In this document: positions 1 through 13,100 of the stretch, piece by piece
Position numbering within the stretch: position 1 is the first letter of the stretch
How the letters are laid out: each line of letters opens with the position of its first letter
Assembly: GCA_038380795.1 (NCBI GenBank)
Contig: CM076268.1
Location: forward strand, 27,909,501 to 27,973,500
Reading direction: 5' to 3'
DNA: 64,000 nt
Source: Pyrocephalus nanus
Lineage: Eukaryota > Chordata > Aves > Passeriformes > Tyrannidae
Notes under the pieces: model-generated
The model's input: only the letters and a program-made list of their open reading frames with translations
Databases searched by the model: none
Told to the model about the DNA's origin: nothing
Made by a program: the position numbers and the translations under genes

Positions 1-2604
1 AGCATTGCATCAGTCTCCCTCTTGTCCTGGGAGACCCAAACCTGGAAGAATGAGCCTGCAGCCTGCTGGCTGTGATTTCTGTTCCAGTGCAGCACAACAG
101 TGAGCCAAAACCAGAAGGTCTGGTCTTGATCCCACTATTGTCCCCACAGTTGGAGACCAGAGCTAGTACCCCATGCAGCCAGAGGATGAGGTTCCTCAAA
201 TAACCAATATGATGGGTTTCATGTTGGGCTTTTTTGCTTTGTTTTTTGATAGGTTGGATTTCTGAGATGAAAATAGCTTACCCTGGTCACAACTGCCACA
301 TGGAATATAATAGAAGTAAAAGGCACAGACCCACCCATTATGTCACTGCTCTATCAGACAGGTAAACAAATAACAGCTTCACAGCGAGAGCAACACTCAG
401 CACACACCATATCCTCCATTTGCCAGGCTGTTAGCTCAAATACCAAGTTATTTCAGTGCCAAAATAATTTTGTTGCTTGCCACGGCAGATTAAGGGAAGT
501 GTTTTTATGAAGATCTATGCAAACATTTTGCAAGGTAAGCATGTGTGGGCAGGAGCAGCAGAATTCAGATATATGCCTTGCTCACTTGCAGTGTGACTCC
601 AGCAGCTGTGCTCTGCCTCAGCTGAGGCAGAAATTGGGGCTTGGTGATAAACTTTTACCCAGAGCTGTGCATATATTAACTTGCCCTGGATCTCAGCACA
701 GCAGCTTCACCCCCAGACTGCTTGAAGTTTCCAAACTGGCAGGAGGATCTAAGTAAAATACATTATATGTGCATTTATAGTTCTTTTCTCATTTCAAGGT
801 ATTATACACACTGAGATCTCGGTATGAAAATGAAACTATCAGAACTGCACTGCAAACAATTACAGATGTACACACTGCAACAGAAACGAAAACATGTGGT
901 GGTTCTTTATATCTATTACCTTTATGTAATCAAACCAGCATCCACTGCACACTGCTTTTTGTGAATCAACCTTTTTTTTTTTTAACCAGCAACATACACA
1001 TTTTAAATTACAGCACAAGGAGCAGTAAGTTGAGAAAACACTGAGAAGAATTTGGCTAAAGTGCACATGAGGTGATCAACTAATTTATTTTTACTATCTA
1101 TAGTCTTAATAAGAAAATGAGATTCAATGTCCATTTTCATTTTTGCTATAATGGCCAAATTTTATTGATCTTAGGGTGAACTCGATCTTACCAATAAATT
1201 TATGTCCAGATTTTAAACTCGTGGTGCAGACAGTAACCAGTCAAGACTAGATTTGTCATGTTCAGGCTTAGGAGAAGAAAAACTCCCCATCCTGTACCAG
1301 GGACACTTCTACCAGTCAGAGGGACACAAAAGACTCCCTGTAGTGAAACAGAAACAATCAGTTTGATCCCTTCAGTTTTAGGGAGCTCAGAGATGAAGCA
1401 GCAGCAACTCTCAGAAGGAATTTTCATCAGAACAAGATACTCTTTTCGAGTGTTTCATTCTAACTAAAACAACTGCAGAGGACTCCTCGTTTCAGCGGGT
1501 GATTGCTTTTATTTGTGGGAGGAGGGAGGGGAGTAAAAGGAATTCCTTTGACAAGAGAGCTGCATTGCTAACCGCAACAGGGATCATTTTACCTCTTTTG
1601 CTACAAAGAGGTTACATGCCATGAAGAAAAATCCCATGATCTAACAGCTTTAAGTTATTTTACAAATAATATGACCCCAATCAGTTGCCAGAGAAGATAT
1701 TTTTGCAGCTGATTTGCTTTTTATATTTCACAGCACTTGATCTACAGTACTCATGATTTAAGCTCTGATGAATGTGGTATCCCATACCCTTGCCGAACTT
1801 TTCCATGAACTAAATCTAGAGAGTCATTATTTACTTCATGTTTCTGATAACATATAGGAGGTAGAGGAAAAAAAAAAAGTCACCAGTTATGGACACCTGA
1901 ATGGCAGAATGATTTACAACCTGAATTAAAAGCAGGGGGATGGACACAACACAACATAGAGTTTTAAAATGAGATTCCTTCCCTAGTTTCTTTCACCTGA
2001 AAATATTTATGCAGCCCCAAAGAAGCAAACAAGGCATGCTAACAACCCTGCAGGAACAGCAGGTATAAGCTGATGTTGCTGTATCTTTGCCCCGTAACAA
2101 CTACAATAAATATTCCACAAAACATTCTGTTCCAAAGTCAACTTTAAACACAAACACAGTTCTATTATAAAAGACCTTAATTATATTCTCCTGCAGGTTT
2201 TTTTTTTTTTTCTTTTTATGGTGAAAGCTTTAAGAAGTGTGCACTAAATACACAACCATTGTTCTGCCAAGGAACAACTGAGTGCTTCTGCAGTGCAAAC
2301 ATGAAATGGAAATTACACGATCTTTAAAACACATTACTTCAAATCTCTTTTTTGTATCCAGGGGAAGAGAAGGGAAAACAAGCAAAATCCTTAAACCTAC
2401 ATCTCCACCAGAAAAGTAAATATTTACCTATAATTTACAAAGTACTGTAAATACAGGTAACGGCTTGAAAAAAAATGAGAAGGTAATAAATGCATCTAAA
2501 TAACTTTCTAGCTCCTAGGGAGACATTTGACGCATAATAGTCCGTTTCCAGAAAGTCCTTATAACCACTGCAAAGTTAAACACAGCCACAAGGACTTCTG
2601 ATCT
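1..2604. other. AT-rich non-coding DNA, presumed BMPR1A intron
   Basis: No exon with a convincing splice pair, no RNA gene and no recognisable repeat were found. A minus-strand BMPR1A signal-peptide exon was looked for and not seen. Confidence 0.5.
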
Positions 2605-2614
2605 CTAAAAATAG
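2605..2614 (+). promoter_or_regulatory. MEF2-type motif CTAAAAATAG
   Basis: An exact match to the MEF2 consensus YTAWWWWTAR, directly beside the second CpG island. The motif is short and AT-rich, so chance occurrence is possible. Confidence 0.3.
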
Positions 2615-2639
2615 TTCAAAACCAAGTTCTTTCCTAATA

Positions 2640-3055
2640 AGTTCTTATGCCTGCTGGGAGCCAGCCCAAAGCCCCGAAACCCTCCCGAAACGAAAGGCAC
2701 CGTGCGGGGCGGAGCGGGTCCCGCATCTGGAGCGGCCGCTCCGCCGGGCCCCTTCCCGAGCCCCTCCCGCCGCAGGGACAGCGGCGGCGCTGGAATGCGG
2801 AGCCGTAACCCGATCCCTCTGCCCCTCCTCCCGGCTCCCCAGCGCTTGGAAAGACATTTAACCTCAAAATGGCATCCCCGGGAACCGAGCTGGTCGTGCC
2901 CCTCCCGGAACAGGGAAGCGAACCATTCCCCCGCTGCCCGGCCCCGGCGGCCACCGAGAACCCGCTCCCGGGATCCACCGCTGCCAGGACAACACCCAGG
3001 GCTCCCTCCTCCTTCCACCCCTGCCCTGACTCAAAGCTCACCCGGGCTGCACTTT
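2640..3055. promoter_or_regulatory. Second CpG island, possible alternative promoter
   Basis: About 400 bp of GC-rich sequence with clustered CpGs sits inside AT-rich DNA about 15 kb from the main island. A minus-strand donor-like site (CCCGG/GTGAGC, exon end 3042) lies at its edge; on the plus strand TCCA/GTAAGG lies near 3150. Orientation is unresolved. The open frames across it result from the low stop-codon density of GC-rich DNA. It could be an alternative first exon of BMPR1A, an antisense non-coding RNA start, or a CpG-rich enhancer. Confidence 0.45.
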
Positions 3056-6000
3056 CCTTGGAAGGAACCCATCCTACTCACAAGCAAGGAATTAGCAAGA
3101 ATAGCTCTTTTCCGTCTCGCATCTCAGAACCAAAGCATCCATGTACATCCAGTAAGGCAGACTTCTAGAATGATGCTTCATAAATATAAATGAAAGGGGG
3201 CAATTTTGTTATGAATTCACTTAACTTTTCAAACTGTAGGCATATAGTTTACTTAGGATACAACAACGCTACAATGTCGTAAGTTTTCAGGTCAGTTACA
3301 CACACGGAAATAACAATGAAGTTACCCCTCAATAGAACGTGATGAGGTGATCTTATAGATAAACTATCTCGGCCTATTTTCTCTAAAGGCAAGTTGTTCT
3401 GTACCATGAAAAAAGGCTGTTGCAATCTGGAATAACTAAGTATTTTGCTGTAAACAAAACAGACAAGATTTTTACCATTCTGAACATACTGAAATTACTA
3501 AAATGCCATTATGCTACCAGATAAGAGAGAGACTTGGGGGGGAGGGAGAAATCAATCATTCTAGTGACATCACAGTGTAAGAAAAGAGAAAAAATGACCC
3601 GAAAAACATTTTTTTCAGCAGTAGCAGTTTAGCCATTAAACACACTACCAAATGTTATTCTATCAGAACAGAAAAAGAAAGCCCTCAAGGTATGTCAGGA
3701 GAGTGCAAGCCTTTAGGCCATCACTGTGGAACCAGGAGCTCACAGGCTCGCTTCTGTATGACTTCCATAGGAGTGGTTTGTACTTTTGCTGGCTTAACTA
3801 CACCTAAAACTAAAAAAAAATCGGTAAGGGTGGCAATTCTTCTGCAACTCTACCACGAAGAGACCTTTGGCCACTCTACACTGTATAGGTAGAATCACTC
3901 TGTTTGTTATGTAAAAAAAATACCTCATGAGCAATAAAGGCTGCCAGAAACTCTTCAGTGTCATCAAGTTTTGGGCCTGGATATTCAAATATACTTAAGA
4001 AGTCAAAACCAGAAATTCAGAGCTAAGGGACCTATATCTACAGGTTCCTTCCACTCACACATTTTCCCCTACAATTTAGGAACAAATTCTAAATGCTAAG
4101 AGATGTTGAACTGAAGCACTGCCTTCATGCTCAGCCTCTAGAATCTAGTGAGCAATGTCAAATACCACTACAATGGAAGGGCCCAAAAGACTAAATCTGA
4201 GAAAAAAATAGCTAGAGTAGGCAGGATGATTAAAACAATCCCTCTCAGAGATAAACTAATACTCTTAAAAAACATCCCCACAATGAACATTTCCTAACTT
4301 CATTTATTGCAGGTCAAGGATCAGGTAACAACTGGCTACTTTACCTCTGTAATTCCAGGTAAAGTAAGCACAGGATTGATTTCTTTTGGTTGTTGTTAAG
4401 TATCAGAACAGAAACCCTACTTAGACGCCTTTTTTTACCTACAGAATATGAGCACTTCAAATGTAACTTTTTTGTTTATTGCAAATAGATATATTTGCAA
4501 GACCTCACTTTGCAGAAGGCAAAATACAGTTATTTTGCTTCTATGCATCATATATGATAACATTTTGCCTTTCAGATTATACAAAACTCAGACCTTTAAG
4601 TTTTTTCCCCAAGGAACTCTCTTACCTGTTAGTAATCATTGAAATTTTATTTCCAATTTGCAATTTGTATCAGGCAATCAAAATTTAAAGTATTTTCTCT
4701 TTTACTCAACCTTTCTCTATTAACCTTAAGGTAACAGAAAATGTCACACATATTCCAACAAACCAACAGCTATTCTTCTTTTAGAATATATTTAATAATG
4801 CTTAGTCACTGGAGTAAAATGTATTCAAATTGTCGGTCAGAAGTGGAAGAGCAAGTATGTTTACACATTAGAACTGAAGCTCAAAACACCATAACCTGAC
4901 AGCTATTAAATGGCCTGTGAGAAGTTATTAGTGTTGATTCTCTTTCAGAAGGCCAATATAACAGTTCCACCCATAGCATCCTCCCTATAGTTTTACTTTG
5001 TTGTGTCTTTTTTTAACATAAACTTCCCCTGTCACTCCCCCAGGTTGTGGTTTGGTCTCGAGACCTATTATTGGGATATTTCACACAACAACTACATATA
5101 AAGAAAATTAAGACAGTCCTAAAACTACAAAGTAATCCCGAAGGCTTTAACAGGAGTCAAACCCACTGTGCTAAAAATAACAAGGTATATACATATTTTA
5201 CCAAGGATTCTGTTTTCCAAAAGAGCAGACAGAAAACATCACTGTGATGTTTCGTAAGAACATTCACAAATACCTATAGTACTTCTGTTCAGCACGAGTT
5301 TCACACCAGCAAAGATTACAACCAGTCACTGTGGGGCGGAGGAAAGGCCAACAAAAAAACCCAAACCAACCAAAAAGTCCAACAACCCCAAACTTGTCAC
5401 TGCAAACTAATTTTAAGGAGTGAAAAGCAGCGCCAGGAAATACACCTGCTTATAACAATTTTGATATTTTCACAATCACAAACTTCTTTGAAAACTACAT
5501 ATCACAGAAACACACATACATGGTGAAACAATGATACAGAATAGACACAAAACAATCGCATGAAGTATTGTTAAAAAGTAGTGACATGGAAAATGCCCTC
5601 TAACTTCTTTACGTACTTCTCTTGGGTACATGAGCAATATGGAACCTGACAGGTGTCCTTCTAAAAAAAAAATGTACCTTTGAACACAATTTCCTATGAG
5701 AAATGTGTGTGTGAGCTTTACTCATTGTTTTATCAAGTGCCATTTTAGACCCTGATCTCTAATGTATCCCTGGACATGCAGTCCCACTGAGCCAAAGGAA
5801 GCTACATCTGTGTTACTTATTCCAGGAGAAGAGAATCTTCTAAAAGATGTATCAAAATTACTGGTCTAAATAAAGTTGGTTTTAAGTATACTTTTAGAAA
5901 CCTGAATTCTAAATTAAAACCTCAACAGTATTGGCAAATTTCTTTGCACGACAATAAAATATTTCTTAATACACCTTCCACAAGCACAGATTCTGGATGA

Positions 6001-9000
6001 TAATGCTTCCTGTTGAGCAGAAATCCAGTGCATAAGAGTAACATTCATCAAATCCAGCATTTTCAAAAACAAGTGACTTTGGAACAAGCAGTTTATAAAG
6101 AATCTGTTTTCTATTACAGTGTAATGTGTTCAGCAGGTGGAAGAGTGTGGACTGGAGACACACTAATATATAAACATGAGTCTACATTGGGTACTCCTAT
6201 GAGCTGGTCACACATTTCAACACTATATTTTTAGATTATCCTCCCATATCAACTGCACTGTTAATGACGGCATTTAATTCCATTATGTCCATTGTGAAAA
6301 AGGTAAGCTATCTCCTGCTTTAACTGCAGCAGTTCTTTGAAAAAATACATATTTTAAAACTGTATTTAATTCTCAGATATACCTCCCCATTCACAGCTAC
6401 AAGCCAGCTTAGCATAGTGCAGAGAAAGGAGCATCCACATTTCACTTGTTAGATCACTTTGTGCTCCTTCTGACCAGCTCTAAAAATGCTTTGATTTGGG
6501 AATAGCACACCTGTTGTTATATCTGTCCCTCCTAAATAAACATTCCGTTGTGCCTTCCCTCTCTTCTACTAAAGCCAAGGTTACATGAGGAAAACAGAAG
6601 AAAAAACTTGGCTGAATTGATCCCATCTGCAGTGATGCCAAACACACACCTGTGGTACTTCTGGTTCTTAAAAACTCAAGTGATTCTTTCATCTCAAAAT
6701 TTCCTCTTCATTCAAGGAAAAAAAGAAAGTCAATCACATATCAAACAAATTGCACTACAACCCACAGATGTAGCAAGGCCTGGTTTCCTACAGATTCATG
6801 TTCTATTTTGGTCTAAATCTTTTCTCAGTGTAATTGCCCCAGCTCACTCTATATATCCTGTATGATTTCACTCTCCCTGTCCTTAGCAATATTTTAATTT
6901 CCCCACTCACATACATATTCCTCTGACCACAGTTCTCCCTGCCTTTCCCTCCCACATGCTTTGGGTGCTAAACATCATGTCTCGCTGGCCGGACAGCACG
7001 TTCATATTGACTTCCCCCTTATCAGGCATCACAAGTTTACAGAACACTTCTGATCCTAACACTGAAGGATGTTACCATCTGGGGACATGAACACAGCTCA
7101 AGACCTTTGAAACACAAACAGCGTGACATCCACTCCACAATCCTAGCAGACATCTCATCTTCAAGCCTGCTGATACACGAAGCTTGTCTTTGAAGTTTTA
7201 GGGGTTAGGAATTTGCCAAAATCCAAAACTTTACATACTACATCAGAGACAGAAATTCTTAACAAAACTATAAAACAAAAGACTCAACTGCAACAGAAGA
7301 GGAAAGAGGAATGTGAGGATGGGAAAGTAAAGACTCTGACCAACTCATTTTTCCTTTGTGGACAGGGGATATACTTGATATACACGAAGAAGTTAGATGG
7401 GATCACTAACATTCAGGCTAATTTAAAAAAAAAAAAGTTTCAAAACAGGTAACATTTCCAAACAGCAGCCTTACCCACAACCACACTACACCACAACTAA
7501 GTCGAGCCTGGAAGGGACATTCTTGTTCTAGATGCCAAAACTGACACTTGGTCTGCCCCCACAACTGCAGCTACGCTGGCAAGAAGCGAAGCATAGTGGG
7601 GAAAAAAAAAAAAAAGGCAAAAAAAATCTAATTATCTCTCAGCCAGTTTCAATTCCTACAGTATCAGAGGTGCTGCTGCAGAGGAAAAGGCAAGGACGCA
7701 CAAGGGTGGCGTGAACAAGGAGTAGAACTGGCCCTTCGAGTGTACCCGGCTGCTGGGCGGCTTATCTGCAGCACAGAACTGCCCTCTTCATCTGGCAGTT
7801 CATTACTCAGCCAGCAGACATCAATGCAAGTCTACCTGGCTGCACTGCTCCAGTCCTTAGGAAATTATATTGTCAATCTTTCCACACTGAGCAAAATAAA
7901 GTACCTGAACAGAAAATGTTCAAGATAAGGCAGATACAAAAGAAACATGTTACTTCACGTTTGACGGCAGCATCATTAAAGCAAACCCAACGAATGTGTC
8001 AACCAAGGCAGCTGGGTGCCAGTGCAATATAAAAAAAAAAAAAAAAAAAAAAAAGAGCTGTAGGCGTTACAGACACTACTAAATGCAAGAGCAGAGGAGC
8101 TGACGTGCCTGGGTGCATGTGGGTGTGATAAAAGGCCTAGGAATTAGCCTCCTGCACGGTGGCAGATGTCTAGCCAAGCACTCTGCTTGTCACACCACCT
8201 GCTATCAGACCAGTCGGGGAAGAAGGAAGAGCAGAGTCCTCCCTTGCTCCATCCAGAAACCTGTACAGTTCCTGACCTACAAACAGACACCAAGTACCTG
8301 TGCTATTGCCATCAGTGCACACATCCCCCAGCAAATCTGTATGATCACAAATCTGTACAGTCCTTCCATCCACAGCCACGTGTTCTGGCAGCGATTCTTC
8401 GACTGAAGTATTTGCTGTGAGGAAGGAAAGAAACATCCCACCTGACTGTCCCTGTAAACCTGCCATTCCCTTACACTGCAGAGAAAAAAAACCAGCGGTG
8501 AAACACTATTCATCAGTTTCTTAATTTCATCTCAGGTTTGATAGATGACCATCACCATTTCCCTCTCTGCTGTTTCTCTTTCCCTAGCTGAAGAGGCCCA
8601 AGTCTCTTTAGTATGGCATCCTATTTGTGCTGCTGTGAGAAGGAAAAAACAAACCAGAACAAAAAAAATTACCTTCTAGTTTTAATGGGACTGTTGAAAT
8701 TGTGTTACCAGAAGGATATAACATACATGTCCATATATAATGAATGTGTACAGCTGCATAATCACATTTTTAAAAAACTTGAAATTACTCCACAGAATAC
8801 TGCTTCAAAATTGGCTTAAATTCATTTAAGCCCGTGCTGATTGCAAGAAGGGAAATGCTGGCCCTCCTCTCCCCTTGCAGTACCAGAGTGAGCAGGAACT
8901 ATGAAAACCAATGGGATTTTTTTTTTAGGGTCAGTTAACAGCTAAATTAGCAAACAAATTCAACCTTCTACCTGGCCACAATTACAAAAGTGACAGTGGA

Positions 9001-9359
9001 GACACAACCAAAAATATGAAAGAGAGGAAAAAAAAAAAGTTCAACACCATGAGCAGATAGGTTCAATCTAAAGTTGGAGCTTCAAAGCAAAGAGCTATTG
9101 GGAAAACTATTCAGGATCTCTCCAAGTGTTAATACCTAATTTAGAGCCTATTACTGTTTTTCCTCTGTTTGAATTACATTACACTGCACTTACTGTACCT
9201 CATCCGGTATTTTATCATCTGGGCATTCAATACTGCTACAGCCAGTTTGCAGTACCTGTATCAGCTACAAGTTTCACCACCTCACAATCCACTCCCCCTT
9301 CCACACTCTTTCCAAACACAGAGAATAGAACATGCCTTGTTCACTTGCTTCCAGCGAGG
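3056..9359. other. AT-rich non-coding DNA, presumed BMPR1A intron
   Basis: Short scattered ORFs only, none with splice sites or recognisable protein. Several short A-runs. The purine-rich stretch near 7210-7450 is open by composition. Confidence 0.5.
8031..8054 (+). repeat. Poly-A run, 24 A
   Basis: An uninterrupted A24 tract following CAATAT. It may be the tail of an old retroposon, but no source element is recognisable upstream. Confidence 0.9.
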
Positions 9360-9740
9360 CTGTCAGCACCTCTGTGCCACAGGGGTACCTGCCAAGCTCT
9401 TCCTGGGAGCCCAGAACTGGCCAGAGCCTTCCGGATGTGCCTCACCAGTGCTGAGCTGAAGAGCATCATCACCTCCCTCAGCCTGCCCCCAACACCCACC
9501 TAACACAGCCCAGGAGGCACCTCCCCAGGTACAGGGCTTTGCATTTCCCTTGTTGTGCTTCATGAGGTTCCTCTCTGCTCACCTCTCCAGTCCATCCAGG
9601 TCCCTGAGAGGGCCTGCACAGCCACCTGGCCAACCAAACACTCCTCCCAGTTCTATATTGCCTACAAACTTCTGAGCCTGTGTTCTGTCCCATCATCCAG
9701 GTCATTCATGAAGATGTTGCACTGTACTGGAAAGCCACAA
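9360..9740 (-). mobile_element. Degenerate CR1-like interspersed repeat
   Basis: Phrases such as ACCTCTCCAGTCCATCCAGG, CACTCCTCCCAGTT and CATCATCCAGGTCATTCATG match a repeat very common in bird genomes, which I associate with the CR1 LINE in reverse orientation. It is heavily diverged and has no intact ORF. The family name is from memory and needs a repeat-library search. Confidence 0.6.
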
Positions 9741-9801
9741 TACCCACTGCTCTTCACTCCTTCACCGAGATAGTCATTTCACCACGGAAGGTGGTGATCA
9801 G

Positions 9802-10173
9802 ACACCCACCAACATCACCTGTGCCAACCTGCACACCCACCACCATCACCTGTGCCAACCTGCACACCCACCACCATCACCTGTGCCAACCTGCACACCC
9901 ACCAACATCACCTGTGCCAACCTGCACACCCACCAACATCACCTGTGCCAACCTGCACACCCACCAGCATCACCTGTGCCAACCTGCACACCCACCAACA
10001 TCACCTGTGCCAACCTGCACACCCACCACCATCACCTGTGCCAACCTGCACACCCACCAGCATCACCTGTGCCAACCTGCACACCCACCAACATCACCTG
10101 TGCCAACCTGCACACCCACCAACATCACCTGTGCCAACCTGCACACCCACCAGCATCACCTGTGCCAACCTGC
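9802..10173 (+). repeat. 31-bp minisatellite, 11 full units plus partial ends
   Basis: The unit CACCTGTGCCAACCTGCACA plus CCCACCAACAT repeats with exact 31-bp spacing from 9816; the twelfth copy starts at 10157 and is cut off. The copies differ mainly at one position (CCAACAT, CCACCAT or CCAGCAT). Because 31 is not a multiple of three and the unit has no stop, all three plus frames stay open across it, producing spurious long ORFs. It lies in the presumed BMPR1A first intron, next to an old interspersed repeat. Confidence 0.95.
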
Positions 10174-13100
10174 TGCTAACCCTGACCTACAGCTCTCGAC
10201 TGACTCTTCATTCACCCAAAAGGAAGAGCTTCAGGGATTCCCACAGTGCTCTCACAACAAAAAACCCCACAACACCCTGCACCCCTCACCACCCCATCCT
10301 GTCCTTCCTAGGGAGCCCCTAACCAGCCCCTGCAGCACTCCAGCCGTGCCAGCTGTCCCACCCCATCTCCGATCCCAACAGGACTGCAGCCACGTGACTG
10401 CACACAGACCTCCAGCTTCTCCTGTTTGTGCCCAGTCTTCCCCACAACACAGGGAAAACAGAGTGAAATCCAAACAAAGTATTTGACTTAGTCTGTGCAG
10501 ATACAAACTTCATCCTGGCTACACTGTAATAACCTGACACCTCATTTCACACCATGACAGCTGCTGGAGGGAAAAACCAATAGTGACAATGGAGTAATAA
10601 CTTGTGGATGGATAGATATGGAAAGAGGTGCTGTGCAGTTATACAGAGAAAGGAGATTAACAGTTCTGGTGCTCCTATCCCAGGTAAGAAAACCTGTTAG
10701 AAGAGAGCTCTGGGCTCCTCTCCAGGGCTCAAACTCAGCAAGCCTTTCTCACCACGCCACTGCTCCTCTGCCCACATTCTCTGATACCTGAGCCCCAAGT
10801 CCCACTCCTGCTCTTTCAAATCCTCAGGAGAGCCTGATTGGTATTTACAGCACACTCACAGCTGCTTTTTTCAGTGATGGAGATTTATTTTATCTTTGGT
10901 TGTTCCAAAAACACGTAGTAAAATAATATCTTCCTATAAACAATTACTTCTTCCAAAAGCAGAAACAGTTTGAAGACAATATTCAAAATTTCTGAAAACC
11001 CTGACATTTATCTTACAGAACCTCAAACTTTTAAATTTTGTCTAAAATTCTTCAAAGCAAGAGTATCCTTGGTTGTTATTTTACATAGCAAATAAACATT
11101 TTAACCTCTCACATTAACTAAATCACCCTTTATATCAGCATTCAGAACAACCAAGAAAGAAAATCACAGAATTTCACTGGAGCAAACAACCACACACTAC
11201 AGACGCTTAAGGACATAGAAAGAAATTCTTAAATCAGCTCTTCCTTCCACCTCTATTCTCCCCCCTCCACCACAGGCTCCTCAGACCATTACTGACAGAA
11301 TTAGAGAGATGTAAATATTATACAATAGCATTGAAACTTTGAGAAAAACTTGAGTAATGCCAGTTCTGCAGCGGAACCTCTGGCTGAGGAATGCACAGCT
11401 GCCGAGCAGATGTATAATTTCAGCATTTAAAATTCCATTATTTCAAGGGGGATTTTTTTTCTTTTACTAGATGTTTTCAGATTTTCTATTTCCATCTGGT
11501 TTTTGACCTCCCTCAGTTTAGTCCCCTCTCCTCTTAGTTCATTACACCAAAATAATTTTCTAAATTAGAAACATCTCGACATTTAAAAACTTGTGAATTT
11601 GAAGAGAGGTGGGGGAGTGAAACAGGGCCAGGGGCGGAACAAAAACAGACAGTTCAAGAGAGGTTTGGGTTTGAATAAAAACTGTCCTGTCTGGGTCGGG
11701 TTTTATTTCGCAGTTCCTGGTTTAACCCAAATTGGCGAGTCCTTGACTGCATTCCTTCCATGAAATTTTAAGAGCACAAAACTGAAGAATATCAGCTATA
11801 TGGGAATGTTTCTACACTTCACCAGAGCCCTCAGCCATAAACTTCTGAGTAAAACAACATTCCAGGTTTTGATTCTTTTTAGAGTTATAATAAATTAACT
11901 GCAGTTTTAAGCTCAAAAACCCCCCCCAAACCTCACCATGTACTAAGAGAGCTTTACAAAACATACAAACATTAGTGTAAATCAATATCAGTAAAGAATT
12001 TATTCATGCAAAAGTAATAAAATATTTAAAAATATATACATGTAGTTAGCATTGTTTAAAAAAATTTCCATTCATCTAAGCAAAGCAGAAGACTACGGCA
12101 TACAGTACTGTCTGTCTTAAACTCAGTCCACATTGCAAGATTTAAAGAAGAATTATCCCTAGAAGGACCATTGGTTCAGCTCAGCAAATGTGGCAGATTG
12201 GCCACAAAGCCTATACAATTTTTAATTTAATTTTAGGCTCACAATAATAATTTGCCTGGGTGGGAAGGGGCATAATCTTCAATCTTAATAAATGGCATAC
12301 ACTTCAAAATACTCCAAAATACTTCCATAGGACATTTTCACACACACACACAAAAGACTGTCAACTAGTAAATGTGGAAGATAAAATCAGAAAAACACAT
12401 CTATACAATAAAACAAAAAAAGCGCATATTTTTCTGTTTTATTGTTTGCTTTGTCTCCAGGAAAGGAGCTTTAAAACAAGTTTTAAAAAATTACTTTAAA
12501 GTAAAAAACTTTGCCTGTCTTCTAACAGCAAGGACATTTCTGCCCAATACTCAGTACCACTACTGCATTTTTCATTACTGCTAAAATCCCTCCAACAATC
12601 TGGACAGAAGACAGTCCATGTTTTGGGCACTGAGTGTAGAAGGGCTGCACCTCATTAGCTGACAGTGCCTTCCCGTGCCCTGCCCCAATCCCCTCTTGTA
12701 ATTAACTCTCAGTTGTCCAAACCAGTACCTGACAACTGCAAGGCCTGTTCCTTGGACAACACAGGGAGGGAGGGGTACAGCAGGGTTTCTGAAACCTCCT
12801 CCAAGGCACTCTGTTACAGACTAATTTCCCTTCCACAAAGAAGGATATGCAGCCAGGAGGAGCACATTTTACTCAGCTTTCTGGATTTCCCACTCTCATT
12901 TCCTGCCACTGAGGTTTGCTCTGCCTTCTTCCAACAAATCATTCTTGTTCTCATACTACCCTCCAAGCTCTTTCATTCCCAGCATAGGAGACAAGGGGAT
13001 GATACAGTTCTTCATATTTCCTGTATCCATTTTTCCTGCTGAATGATTCCTCACAACTTTTCTGTTCATGTTTCCTTTTTAAAAGCTCTGTAGCCCTGCA

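Noticed and set aside
2605..3193. Overlapping 135-163 codon ORFs on both strands
   Set aside because: Compositional artefacts of the second GC-rich island.
9680..10486. 268-codon plus-strand ORF rich in PTCTPT repeats
   Set aside because: Produced by the stop-free 31-bp minisatellite, which keeps all three frames open; flanks show no coding features.
12665..13042. 125-codon plus-strand ORF
   Set aside because: No recognisable domain and no splice or promoter context; consistent with chance in non-coding DNA.
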